Positions 35,226 to 43,029 of a DNA stretch of 64,000 nucleotides are shown piece by piece. The position numbers and the translations under genes were made by a program. Source of the DNA: Zhenhengia yiwuensis. GTDB lineage: Bacteria; Bacillota; Clostridia; Lachnospirales; Cellulosilyticaceae. The notes beneath the pieces are model-generated. The model had not been told where the DNA came from and searched no databases. It saw nothing but the letters and a program-made list of their open reading frames with translations. The DNA lies in assembly GCF_014384995.1 (NCBI RefSeq), contig NZ_JACRSY010000002.1:62001-126000 (forward strand), given 5' to 3'. Numbering within the stretch: the stretch's first letter is position 1; each line of letters starts with the position of its first letter.

Positions 35226-35407
35226 AACGATAAGCTAACTACTTTTAATGGCAAAGCTTTCTGGAATAAAGGATGTGATGCACAAATCCTAAATGCTAGG
35301 AAGTCTTATAGCAAAAAGTGTTAGGTGCAAAGATACTTACAGCTTATGTGTTAAGTGACAAGAAAGATTCTTATAAGGTAGTTAAGAAAAATGATTTTAA
35401 ATATTAA
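35226..35407 (+). pseudogene. Small decayed gene (lost start codon and frameshift)
   Basis: Directly after an AGGAGG-type site there is coding-like sequence without an ATG: KLTTFNGKAFWNKGCDAQIL up to a stop near 35323. The same sense continues in another frame as VLGAKILTAYVLSDKKDSYK to a stop at 35405-35407. One missing base after ACG would restore ATGAAG as start. Two small lesions would thus explain a former gene of about 58 codons. Family unknown. Confidence 0.5.
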
Positions 35408-35451
35408 TTTGCTTTATAAGAATGAAGGGATGTAGAAGGAGCTTATACGAA

Positions 35452-37770
35452 ATGCTAGAAAAAATAAAAAGCTTATTAACAAGAGAAGATTTATTAGGTG
35501 GCCACTTTGGGATAGAACGAGAAGGGTTAAGATGTGAAATTTCAGGCAAGCTAGCACTTACACCTCATCCAGAGGTTTTTGGAGAAAAACTACGTAATCC
35601 TTATATCACCACAGACTTTTCCGAAAGTCAATTAGAACTGATTACACCTGCTATGGATACGTTAGAAGAGACTTATGACTTTCTAAGTGGACTGTATGAT
35701 ATAGCGGTTATGGAAATTGGAGATGAATACATATGGCCTCAGTCTATGCCATGTATTATTCCAGAAGATAAAAAAATACCTATTGCACGTTTTTGTAAAT
35801 GCCCACCAGGTGTAGATGCTGAAAGCTACAGACAGAAACTTATGCTTAAATACGGCGGAAAAAAACAGCTTGTATCAGGTATTCATTATAATTTTTCTTT
35901 TAAAGAGAGCTTAATTCAAAAGCTTCATACAGCTTATGCGCCTCAGTTAGATACTAAAAGCTTTAAAAATAGCCTTTACTTAAAGGTAACACGTAACTAC
36001 TTACGTTATAGATGGCTGATTATTTATTTATTAGGCAGTACAAGTACGATGCATGAAACCTATGTAGAAGCCTGTGGTAAACAGCTTAAGAAAATTTCTT
36101 CAGACAGCTTCTCGAGTGATGGTGCCCTATCTTATCGTAATGGAGACTGTGGTTATCAGAATAAAACAGCTATTTTTCCTAACTATGATAGTGTAGGTGA
36201 ACATATTGCGAGCTTAGAGCATTTTATTAAAGAGGGAACTATTGAAAGCCATAAAGAGCTTTATAGTCAAATTCGTTTAAAGGCAAAAGATAATGGGAAT
36301 TTATTAGAATCTCTTCAGAAGGATGGTATATGTTATCTAGAGTACAGAAGTATTGATATTAATCCATTCGACAGAGCAGGGATTAGTTTAAATGACTTAT
36401 ATTTTATGCAGCTCTTTAATCTTTACTTATTATTTAAAGAAGAAAGTGATTATACACTTTGGCAAGAAGAAGCTCTTGAAAATCAAAAAGCCATTGCTAC
36501 GCATGGTCAAAAGGAACTTCAGCTTAAAAAAGATGGAAACCTTGTACTTAAAGAAGACTGGGGTATGGAGATGCTGCAAGAAATGAGAAAGCTTAATGAT
36601 ACTTTAGGATTAGATAAACAAGATGTCATTGAGATAATGGAAAAACGTCTTAAAGATTATCAGCTTACCTATGCTTATCAGCTTGTAGAAGCTGTTAAAC
36701 GTGAGGGGTATGTAGCAGCTTGCTTAAACCTTGCAAAGCAGTATAAAGATGAGGCTTATAAGGCACGTTTTGTATTTAAAGGTTATGAGGATATGGAGCT
36801 TTCTACACAGATTCTTCTAAAAGAAGCTGTTAAAAGAGGGATTACAATAGAACTTCTAGATCGTGCTGATAACTTTGTAGCACTTAAAAAATATGGTGAA
36901 ACAGAGTATGTAAAACAAGCAACTAAAACAACAAAAGATAACTATATAAGTGTATTGCTTATGGAAAATAAAGTAGTGACTAAAAAGATTCTGAAAGATA
37001 AGGGGATAAATGTACCAATGGGGGGTGAATGGTACCAGTTAGAAGATGCCCTTTGCCATCTTTCAGATCTTAAAAACAAACCTATTGTCATTAAACCTAA
37101 ATCTACTAATTTCGGTAAAGGCATAAGTATCTTCCCAGAAGGCACTAAGGAAGAAGATTTAGAGAGTGCTTTTAAAGAAGCCTTTAAACATGATAATACT
37201 ATACTTGTAGAAGAGTTTATAAAAGGCAAGGAGTATCGTTTCCTTGTCATAGGAGAAGAAGTGGTAGGCATCCTGCACAGAGTACCTGCTAATGTGGTAG
37301 GAGATGGGGTACATACCATTAAAGAATTAGTGAGTCTTAAGAACCAAGATCCATTAAGAGGGAAAGGGTACCGTAGGCCACTGGAGAAAATTCATTTAGA
37401 TGAAACAGCACGTCTATTTTTAAAGGCACAAGGACTTGATTTTGAATCTATACCTGAAGAAGGTATATGTATTTATTTAAGAGAAAACTCTAATATTAGC
37501 ACAGGCGGAGACAGTATAGATTATACAGATTTTATTTGTGACCATTTTAAACAGCTTGCAGTAGAAGCAAGTCATGCAGTAGGTGCTAAAATATGTGGCG
37601 TAGATATGATGATTGAAAATGTAGCAGATAGTAAGAGCAGTTATGCAGTAATTGAGCTCAACTTTAATCCAGCTATCCATATTCACAGTTATCCTTATAG
37701 AGGAAAAGAAAGAAATATTGCGCATAAGATTTTAAAGCTTTTAGGATTCTTAGAAAAAAGACCTTGTTAG
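35452..37770 (+). CDS. gshF: Bifunctional glutamate-cysteine ligase / glutathione synthetase
   Basis: A 772-residue fusion that makes glutathione in two steps. Residues 1-460 are a GshA-type ligase (GHFGIEREGLRC at the start, ITPAMDTLEETYDFL, IHYNFSFKESL, CYLEYRSIDINPFD). Residues about 490-772 are an ATP-grasp domain of the D-Ala-D-Ala ligase type (KPIVIKPKSTNFGKGISIF, VEEFIKGKEYRFLVIG, and the metal site AVIELNFNPAIHIHSYP). This GshF form is found in Firmicutes such as Listeria and streptococci. The ATG at 35452 follows AAGGAG by 10 bases. It supplies thiol protection to an anaerobe that also carries Nox and rubrerythrin. Confidence 0.93.
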   Translation: MLEKIKSLLTREDLLGGHFGIEREGLRCEISGKLALTPHPEVFGEKLRNPYITTDFSESQLELITPAMDTLEETYDFLSGLYDIAVMEIGDEYIWPQSMPCIIPEDKKIPIARFCKCPPGVDAESYRQKLMLKYGGKKQLVSGIHYNFSFKESLIQKLHTAYAPQLDTKSFKNSLYLKVTRNYLRYRWLIIYLLGSTSTMHETYVEACGKQLKKISSDSFSSDGALSYRNGDCGYQNKTAIFPNYDSVGEHIASLEHFIKEGTIESHKELYSQIRLKAKDNGNLLESLQKDGICYLEYRSIDINPFDRAGISLNDLYFMQLFNLYLLFKEESDYTLWQEEALENQKAIATHGQKELQLKKDGNLVLKEDWGMEMLQEMRKLNDTLGLDKQDVIEIMEKRLKDYQLTYAYQLVEAVKREGYVAACLNLAKQYKDEAYKARFVFKGYEDMELSTQILLKEAVKRGITIELLDRADNFVALKKYGETEYVKQATKTTKDNYISVLLMENKVVTKKILKDKGINVPMGGEWYQLEDALCHLSDLKNKPIVIKPKSTNFGKGISIFPEGTKEEDLESAFKEAFKHDNTILVEEFIKGKEYRFLVIGEEVVGILHRVPANVVGDGVHTIKELVSLKNQDPLRGKGYRRPLEKIHLDETARLFLKAQGLDFESIPEEGICIYLRENSNISTGGDSIDYTDFICDHFKQLAVEASHAVGAKICGVDMMIENVADSKSSYAVIELNFNPAIHIHSYPYRGKERNIAHKILKLLGFLEKRPC

Positions 37771-37797
37771 ATTATTCCAGTATGAATAGGAAGTAAG

Positions 37798-37839
37798 CTT
37801 TGTATACTAAGGTATAATAGAAACTATGTGTATACAAAG
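37798..37839. promoter_or_regulatory. Inverted repeat around a -10 box, candidate operator
   Basis: CTTTGTATAC at 37798-37807 is perfectly repeated in inverse at 37830-37839. A TATAAT lies between them at 37813-37818. The site ends 12 bases before the hydrolase start codon. Confidence 0.5.
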
Positions 37840-37850
37840 GGGGCATCAGG

Positions 37851-38816
37851 ATGACACAAGCACGTAGGCACCCTGTAAAGAAATGGATTTTATGGATCAT
37901 AATGATGAGTATTATAGCAGGTAGTGGTGTCTTAGTTTATGGTGCTAATTATTTTTACAACTTGGCACTTAATCCTACTATTTCTAAAGAAGCGATTTTT
38001 GGCAGTGCGTCCGGTAAACATACAGATTTAGATAAAGAGGTAGCAAGTCGGTGGCTTGAAGAGGACGCTGGGTATGAGGATGTCTATATGACTTCTTATG
38101 ATGGGCTAAAATTGCATGCTTATGAAATAGAAAATGAAAAGCCTTCAGATACATGGGTTATAGAAGTACATGGCTATATGGGAGAAGGCAAAGATATGGC
38201 AAGATGTAGTAGGGTGTACCATGAAGATGGTTACAATTTACTGATTCCTGACCTACGTGGGCATGGAAAAAGTGAGGGAGAATATGTAGGTATGGGATGG
38301 CATGACAGACTCGATATGCTTGGGTGGATTGACTATCTTATCCGAAGGAACCCAAAAGTTCAAATTGTACTCTATGGCGTTTCAATGGGCGGTGCTACTG
38401 TTATGATGACTGCTGGAGAGCCTTTGCCCTCTAACGTAAAAGCCATTATAGAAGATTGTGGTTATACCACGGCATGGGATGAGTTCTCCTATAATTTGGA
38501 GACACTTTTTGAACTGCCTACTTACCCCCTTATGCCTGTAGCTAATTTAGTTACCAAAGCAAGAGCAGGCTATTTTCTATCCGAAGCATCTGCCATTAAG
38601 CAGGTAGCTAGGTCTAAAACACCTATTTTATTTATTCATGGAGAAGAAGATACCTTCGTACCTTTCTTTATGCTGGATGAAGTCTATGATGCCGCTAACT
38701 GTCCTAAAGAAAAGCTAGTGGTACATGGAGCAGCTCATGCTGCTTCCGCAGAGATGGAGCCAGAGCTGTATACCCAAACCATTAAGAATTTCCTTGCCAA
38801 ATATCTTAATGAGTAG
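37851..38816 (+). CDS. Membrane-anchored alpha/beta hydrolase
   Basis: A 321-residue hydrolase with an N-terminal membrane helix at about residues 12-33 and the catalytic part outside. The nucleophile elbow is VLYGVSMGGATVMM, the oxyanion region VEVHGYMGEGKD, and the late Asp and His stand in HGEEDTFVPF and VHGAAHAASAE. Related proteins (YfhR/BEM46-like) lack known substrates. AAGGGGGCATCAGG precedes the ATG. An inverted repeat around its -10 box suggests regulation. Confidence 0.85.
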   Translation: MTQARRHPVKKWILWIIMMSIIAGSGVLVYGANYFYNLALNPTISKEAIFGSASGKHTDLDKEVASRWLEEDAGYEDVYMTSYDGLKLHAYEIENEKPSDTWVIEVHGYMGEGKDMARCSRVYHEDGYNLLIPDLRGHGKSEGEYVGMGWHDRLDMLGWIDYLIRRNPKVQIVLYGVSMGGATVMMTAGEPLPSNVKAIIEDCGYTTAWDEFSYNLETLFELPTYPLMPVANLVTKARAGYFLSEASAIKQVARSKTPILFIHGEEDTFVPFFMLDEVYDAANCPKEKLVVHGAAHAASAEMEPELYTQTIKNFLAKYLNE

Positions 38817-38836
38817 AAAAAACTAAATAAAGATAA

Positions 38837-38882
38837 AAATAAGAAGCGTTGCTTAGTTAATCCTTAAGTACGCTTCTTATTT
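38837..38882. terminator. Bidirectional terminator between hydrolase and hflC
   Basis: A perfect 13-bp stem, 38837-38849 with 38870-38882. Confidence 0.85.
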
Positions 38883-38886
38883 GGTT

Positions 38887-39822
38887 TTATTGATACCCAT
38901 CTAAGTATTTAAGAAATGCATTATCCTCATCAATAAAGATTGTTTTACCTTCTAAGTCTTTATAAGCATTCATACGTTGGATAAAACGGTAGAATTCAAG
39001 ATCTTTTGTTAGAGAACTTTGATAAATTTCTAAAGCTTCACGTTCTGCTTCAGCACGAATAATGGCGCTTTCTTCTGTAGCTTTAGCAATAATTTCTTTT
39101 TCACGTCTATTAGTTTCAGAAGTCGATTTAGTGTAGTAAGCATCTCCTTCAGCACGTAGACGTTCGCTTTCTTTTTGAATTTCTTTACTCATTTTATCCT
39201 CAATACTTGCAATATTGGATTGAGGGAAGTTTTTACGATAGATACCAATGTCAGCTACTTCAATACCATATTGAACAACTAAAGTTTTATTAAGTTCCTG
39301 ACGGCGTTCTTCCATCATATCAGACATAATGGTATCATCAAAGAATTGGTCAAAAGTAAGTTTGTTGGCAGATTGGATAACAACAGGATAAACGTTATCA
39401 TCCATAAGCTGATTGAGTTTGGATAAAGACCCAACTTTCATTTTATAAATAGCAGGGTTTTCAATACGATATTGAGCGTACATTTGGATGTCTAATTTTC
39501 GCTTGTCGCTTGTATTGATGGTTTCAGGTGTTGAAGTATAAGTTAAATATTTTGCACTATATTTTTCTACCTGGTCTATAAAAGGTGCCTTAAAGAGAAG
39601 ACCTCTTTCACTAACAAGGCTTACATTTTGAAGAGATTCGTATTGTTTTAAACCTTCTGATACAATATCATATTTACCTTCACGAATAACAGCTGATTTA
39701 ATAGCACCAAAGCGCTGAATAGTAGCAACTTCATCAGGTTCTACAATATAAATACTATTAGCAACTAAAAAGAGCGCTACAATGCCTACAAAGGTACAAG
39801 TAATTTTAAATTTAATTTTCAT
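38887..39822 (-). CDS. hflC: HflC-like SPFH/band 7 membrane protein
   Basis: A 311-residue protein with an N-terminal membrane helix (about 7-25), then a band 7 domain (IVEPDEVATIQRFGAI, SVLVSERG-type start of the ring interface at LVSERGLLFKAPFIDQV) and a long charged coiled coil (about 200-265). In Enterobacteria HflC pairs with HflK as a cage around FtsH. The start lies inside the end of hflK (11-base overlap), so the two are translationally coupled. The ftsH-like gene of this window is 19 kb away. Confidence 0.88.
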   Translation of the reverse strand: MKIKFKITCTFVGIVALFLVANSIYIVEPDEVATIQRFGAIKSAVIREGKYDIVSEGLKQYESLQNVSLVSERGLLFKAPFIDQVEKYSAKYLTYTSTPETINTSDKRKLDIQMYAQYRIENPAIYKMKVGSLSKLNQLMDDNVYPVVIQSANKLTFDQFFDDTIMSDMMEERRQELNKTLVVQYGIEVADIGIYRKNFPQSNIASIEDKMSKEIQKESERLRAEGDAYYTKSTSETNRREKEIIAKATEESAIIRAEAEREALEIYQSSLTKDLEFYRFIQRMNAYKDLEGKTIFIDEDNAFLKYLDGYQ

Positions 39823-40864
39823 CTGTTTTTCCTCCTTCTAAAGTTGCCTTTTGGGAAGATGTATTAGGGACATTATAAAACTTCAGGAAATTACTATTGT
39901 TGGTTTGGTCAATAATGAGTTCATTGTTATTGAAAACTTCTTGCATAGCTTCAAGATAGTATTTTTCTTTAACTACATTAGGATTTTTTAGGTATTCACT
40001 ATAGAGCGCTTCAAATTCTGCAATGTCTGCTTTAGCAGCAGCAATGACTTCAGCACTATAACCTTTAGCATCTTCATAAAGTTTAGTCGCTTCAGCTTCA
40101 GCCTTAGGAATAACTGTGTTAGCATATTTTTGAGCTTCTTCTTCTTTTCCCTGTTTGTATTGGTTGGCTTCTTCTACTTTTTGTCTTGTTTCTTCTACAG
40201 CAGGAAGAAGAGAAACGTTTTGAGTGGTCACTTGAACAATTTTAATACCTGTGTTGTATTTATCTAGTTTCTTTTGAAATTTTGGTAAGATAGCCTCATC
40301 AATAAGTTCTTTATTTTGCAAAGCTTCATCAATAGTAAAGCTTGGAAGTGTATTTCTTACAACGTCTTCAAGGGCAAGGCGCATGGTATCTTCTACGTCA
40401 TCTACTTCATAGAGTAAATCGATAGGATCTGCTACTTGGTATCTTACAATAAGGTTAAGCAGGATAATAGAAGCATTATTGCTTTTAGCTTCAATAATCA
40501 CTTGTTCTTCAGCATCTTCATCTGAATAAGTAGGATCTGTTAGTGTATTACCTGCTGTTGCAGTACGGAAACCATACTCCATTTTATAAATAGTCTGTAC
40601 ATCTACCTTTTGCACACGGTCAATGAAAGGCAGTTTAAAGTGGATACCAGCTTGTTCATTAACACCTTGGATAGCACCAAAACGTGTAATAACTCCTACG
40701 GTACCTGTTTCTAAGCGGTAAATAGAGCCAACTGCTAAAATAATCAGGAGCAAAATAGCTACAACAATTGTAGTAGCATATTTAAAATTTTTGCTGAAGT
40801 TTTGCATTTTCTGCTTAAAGTTTACGTCTATAACAACATTATCATTTGGATTGTTAAAATCCAT
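39812..40864 (-). CDS. hflK: HflK-like SPFH/band 7 membrane protein
   Basis: A 350-residue protein with an N-terminal cytosolic tail, a membrane helix at about 29-48, a band 7 domain (YRLETGTVGVITRFGAIQGV, IHFKLPFIDRVQKVDVQT) and coiled coil rich in Glu, Ala and Lys (about 220-300). It is the partner of the downstream hflC. An acidic insertion, TYSDEDAEEQ, precedes the core strand. AGGAGG is 9 bases before the ATG. Confidence 0.88.
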   Translation of the reverse strand: MDFNNPNDNVVIDVNFKQKMQNFSKNFKYATTIVVAILLLIILAVGSIYRLETGTVGVITRFGAIQGVNEQAGIHFKLPFIDRVQKVDVQTIYKMEYGFRTATAGNTLTDPTYSDEDAEEQVIIEAKSNNASIILLNLIVRYQVADPIDLLYEVDDVEDTMRLALEDVVRNTLPSFTIDEALQNKELIDEAILPKFQKKLDKYNTGIKIVQVTTQNVSLLPAVEETRQKVEEANQYKQGKEEEAQKYANTVIPKAEAEATKLYEDAKGYSAEVIAAAKADIAEFEALYSEYLKNPNVVKEKYYLEAMQEVFNNNELIIDQTNNSNFLKFYNVPNTSSQKATLEGGKTDEN

Positions 40865-41053
40865 ATTTTATCAACCTCCTTTAAGAACATAATTGAATTA
40901 TAATATAAAAGTATAAAATATTCATTAATTTTTGTCATAGAGTAAAAGGAAATCATCTTACGAGAATGTAAGAATATTGTTAGATAAAACCATAAGACTT
41001 TTAAGAAAGAATTGTTATAATAGAACTATATTAAAAAGCGAGGGGGAAATAAA

Positions 41054-41704
41054 ATGAGGAAAATAATAGGACGTACACTTCAAGCAGTAGTAGCTATAGG
41101 TATTTTATGCTGCTTTCTTATTATGGCTGTAGGATATACAGGTTTTAAGGAGAAATTAGAAGTAGTACCTTTAGAAGAAAAAGTGGCTTCTCTCCAAGCT
41201 GATGAAGACTATGTGCCACTTAAACAAATTGATGAGGATTTCTTAAAGGCTATTGTAGCAGTAGAAGATAGAAGATTTTTTGAACATGGGGCATTAGACC
41301 TTATTTCGCTAGTAAGGGCAGTTGTAACCAATTTAGAATCTGGTCAGATTGTAGAAGGGGGAAGTACCATTACGCAGCAGTTGGCTAAAAATATGTATTT
41401 TTCAGGTGAGAAAAAAATAATGCGTAAAGTAGAAGAGATGTTTATGGCGTATCACATAGAACAAAATTATGTAAAACAGGATATACTAGAGTTATATGTT
41501 AATATGATTTACTTTGGAGATGGTTACTATGGTATTAAAGAAGCTAGTGAAGGCTATTTTAATAAAGCACCTGGGGATTTAGATTTCAATGAAGCCACAC
41601 TTCTTGCAGGATTACCACAGTCACCAAGCCGTTATGCTTTAAGTACCAATTATGAACTTGCAAAAAAGAGACAAACACAAGTGATTGCCTCTTTAAGTAA
41701 TTAA
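41054..41704 (+). CDS. Monofunctional GT51 peptidoglycan transglycosylase
   Basis: A 216-residue enzyme with an N-terminal membrane anchor (about 8-28) and a GT51 domain outside. The catalytic glutamate lies in AVEDRRFFEHGALD, and the family motifs GGSTITQQLAKNMYF, KVEEMFMAYHIEQNY, ILELYVNMIYFGDGYYGI and EATLLAGLPQSPSRY follow. It polymerises lipid II into glycan strands. There is no transpeptidase domain. Its stop codon overlaps the stop of the convergent gene. Confidence 0.92.
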   Translation: MRKIIGRTLQAVVAIGILCCFLIMAVGYTGFKEKLEVVPLEEKVASLQADEDYVPLKQIDEDFLKAIVAVEDRRFFEHGALDLISLVRAVVTNLESGQIVEGGSTITQQLAKNMYFSGEKKIMRKVEEMFMAYHIEQNYVKQDILELYVNMIYFGDGYYGIKEASEGYFNKAPGDLDFNEATLLAGLPQSPSRYALSTNYELAKKRQTQVIASLSN

Positions 41705-42186
41705 CGGCCTGTAAGCCATTTATGAGTATATTCAAATAAGTAAGTAATAAAGAGTGCAACAAGGCACCCAAGTACCACACTCACCATACGCTCAAAAGCG
41801 CTAATGAGTGAGTGGTCATTAAGCTGTTGAACAAGAACAATAATGAGAGCAGCTAGTGCAGAACGCGTTGCAGTACCTAACTGAATCCTATAGCAGATTA
41901 AAATAGTAGTGACTACCCCTATACTCATCATTAGGAGATTAGGAGGATGAATGATAAAAAGAAGAAGGCCTACTAGAGAGCCAGTAATATTTGCTTTCAT
42001 ACGGTCAATGGGAAGTTTCTTACAATCTAAGTCATCCGGTGAGATGACAAGAAGCACGGAAACAATACTCCAATAAAAGCGATATTCTGGAAATAGCCAA
42101 TAGAAGAAATAGCATAAAACTAAGCCTAGTAAACATTTCAGCACATAAATTATAGATTCAATGGTAAGCCAAGAAGGTTTTGACAT
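41701..42186 (-). CDS. FUSC/aromatic-acid-exporter-like membrane protein
   Basis: A 161-residue membrane protein with about four to five hydrophobic segments (ESIIYVLKCLLGLVLCYFFY, FYWSIVSVLLVISPDD, ANITGSLVGLLLFIIHPP, ALAALIIVLVQQL, and a final one near 135-155). The RMKANITGSLVGLLLF and final VVLGCLVALFITYLFEY segments resemble the FUSC family, which is usually larger and doubled. It may be a half-size relative. It is convergent with the transglycosylase. Confidence 0.7.
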   Translation of the reverse strand: MSKPSWLTIESIIYVLKCLLGLVLCYFFYWLFPEYRFYWSIVSVLLVISPDDLDCKKLPIDRMKANITGSLVGLLLFIIHPPNLLMMSIGVVTTILICYRIQLGTATRSALAALIIVLVQQLNDHSLISAFERMVSVVLGCLVALFITYLFEYTHKWLTGR

Positions 42187-42318
42187 ATGTATTCGCCTCT
42201 TTTAATAAGATTTAGTTTATTTTAGTTTAAATTTAAATTAATGTAAATATGTTTTATAAAAGGTGTAAGATAGAGAGGTATTAAAAAGTTTATGTATAAA
42301 GGATGAAGGATTTACAGT

Positions 42319-42639
42319 ATGAAAACAACATTATTTACGACGAATTTAGAAGCAAGAACGATTCAAAGAGGAGAGGATAGGGATTACTTTATTGAGACCT
42401 TATCCTACCCAGTAAATTTAGAATTGACTCACCCTCTTATGTCACGTCTTCAATTTCCTAAATCAAGAGCAGTCTTAGTACGTACATCGCCTTATAGACA
42501 AGATGTAACGATTCATATTATGAGGGATGTAGACCTATATTCAAGCTTTGCTAATTTTGAAATAGATTTAAAGGGGCATATTTTAAATATACAGAAGGAA
42601 GAAGGTTATATCCGACTGTTTCTAGAAGAGCGTGCATAA
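42319..42639 (+). CDS. Small hypothetical protein, 106 residues
   Basis: I do not recognise this soluble, beta-rich protein (VNLELTHPLMSRLQFPKSRA, VTIHIMRDVDLYSSFANFEI). The ribosome site is weak (AAGGATGAAGGATT). A small helical protein gene follows 58 bases downstream. No motif suggests a function. Confidence 0.55.
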   Translation: MKTTLFTTNLEARTIQRGEDRDYFIETLSYPVNLELTHPLMSRLQFPKSRAVLVRTSPYRQDVTIHIMRDVDLYSSFANFEIDLKGHILNIQKEEGYIRLFLEERA

Positions 42640-42697
42640 AAAGTAGAAAGAGTGTACATAATAATGTCATCTTAAATCTACTTGAAGGATGATGGCT

Positions 42698-42907
42698 ATG
42701 ACACTTATGAAGAACCTAAAGGAAACTGCCCAAAAGGAAATGAAAGATGCAGTAGATATTACAAAACTTACTGCTGAAAATATTAAACAAGAAGTTAAGC
42801 AAGAATTTAATAAACAAAAAATCCAAAGTAAAATGGAACATATGCAAACAGCTTATCATGAAATAAAAGAAGATGTAAAAGAAGAAATCAAAGATTTCTT
42901 TCATTAG
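42698..42907 (+). CDS. Small amphipathic helical protein, unknown function
   Basis: A 69-residue protein made almost wholly of Lys, Glu, Gln, Met and Ala, predicted to be one or two long amphipathic helices (KNLKETAQKEMKDAVDI). It may bind membranes or another helix. I use the ATG at 42698, about 9 bases after GAAGG; ATGs at 42689 and 42692 are too close to it. A strong terminator follows. Confidence 0.6.
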   Translation: MTLMKNLKETAQKEMKDAVDITKLTAENIKQEVKQEFNKQKIQSKMEHMQTAYHEIKEDVKEEIKDFFH

Positions 42908-42918
42908 TTAAAAGACCT

Positions 42919-42954
42919 AATAGACTATTGTAAAAGTACAATAGTCTATTTTTT
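42919..42954 (+). terminator. Rho-independent terminator
   Basis: A perfect 14-bp stem, 42919-42932 with 42937-42950, AAAG loop, six T residues. Confidence 0.92.
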
Positions 42955-43029
42955 ATATCAGGTTATTTTTAAACAACTCCTATAATATACATAAAATATA
43001 GGTTTTCCAAATGATTTAGGGGGGATAAC

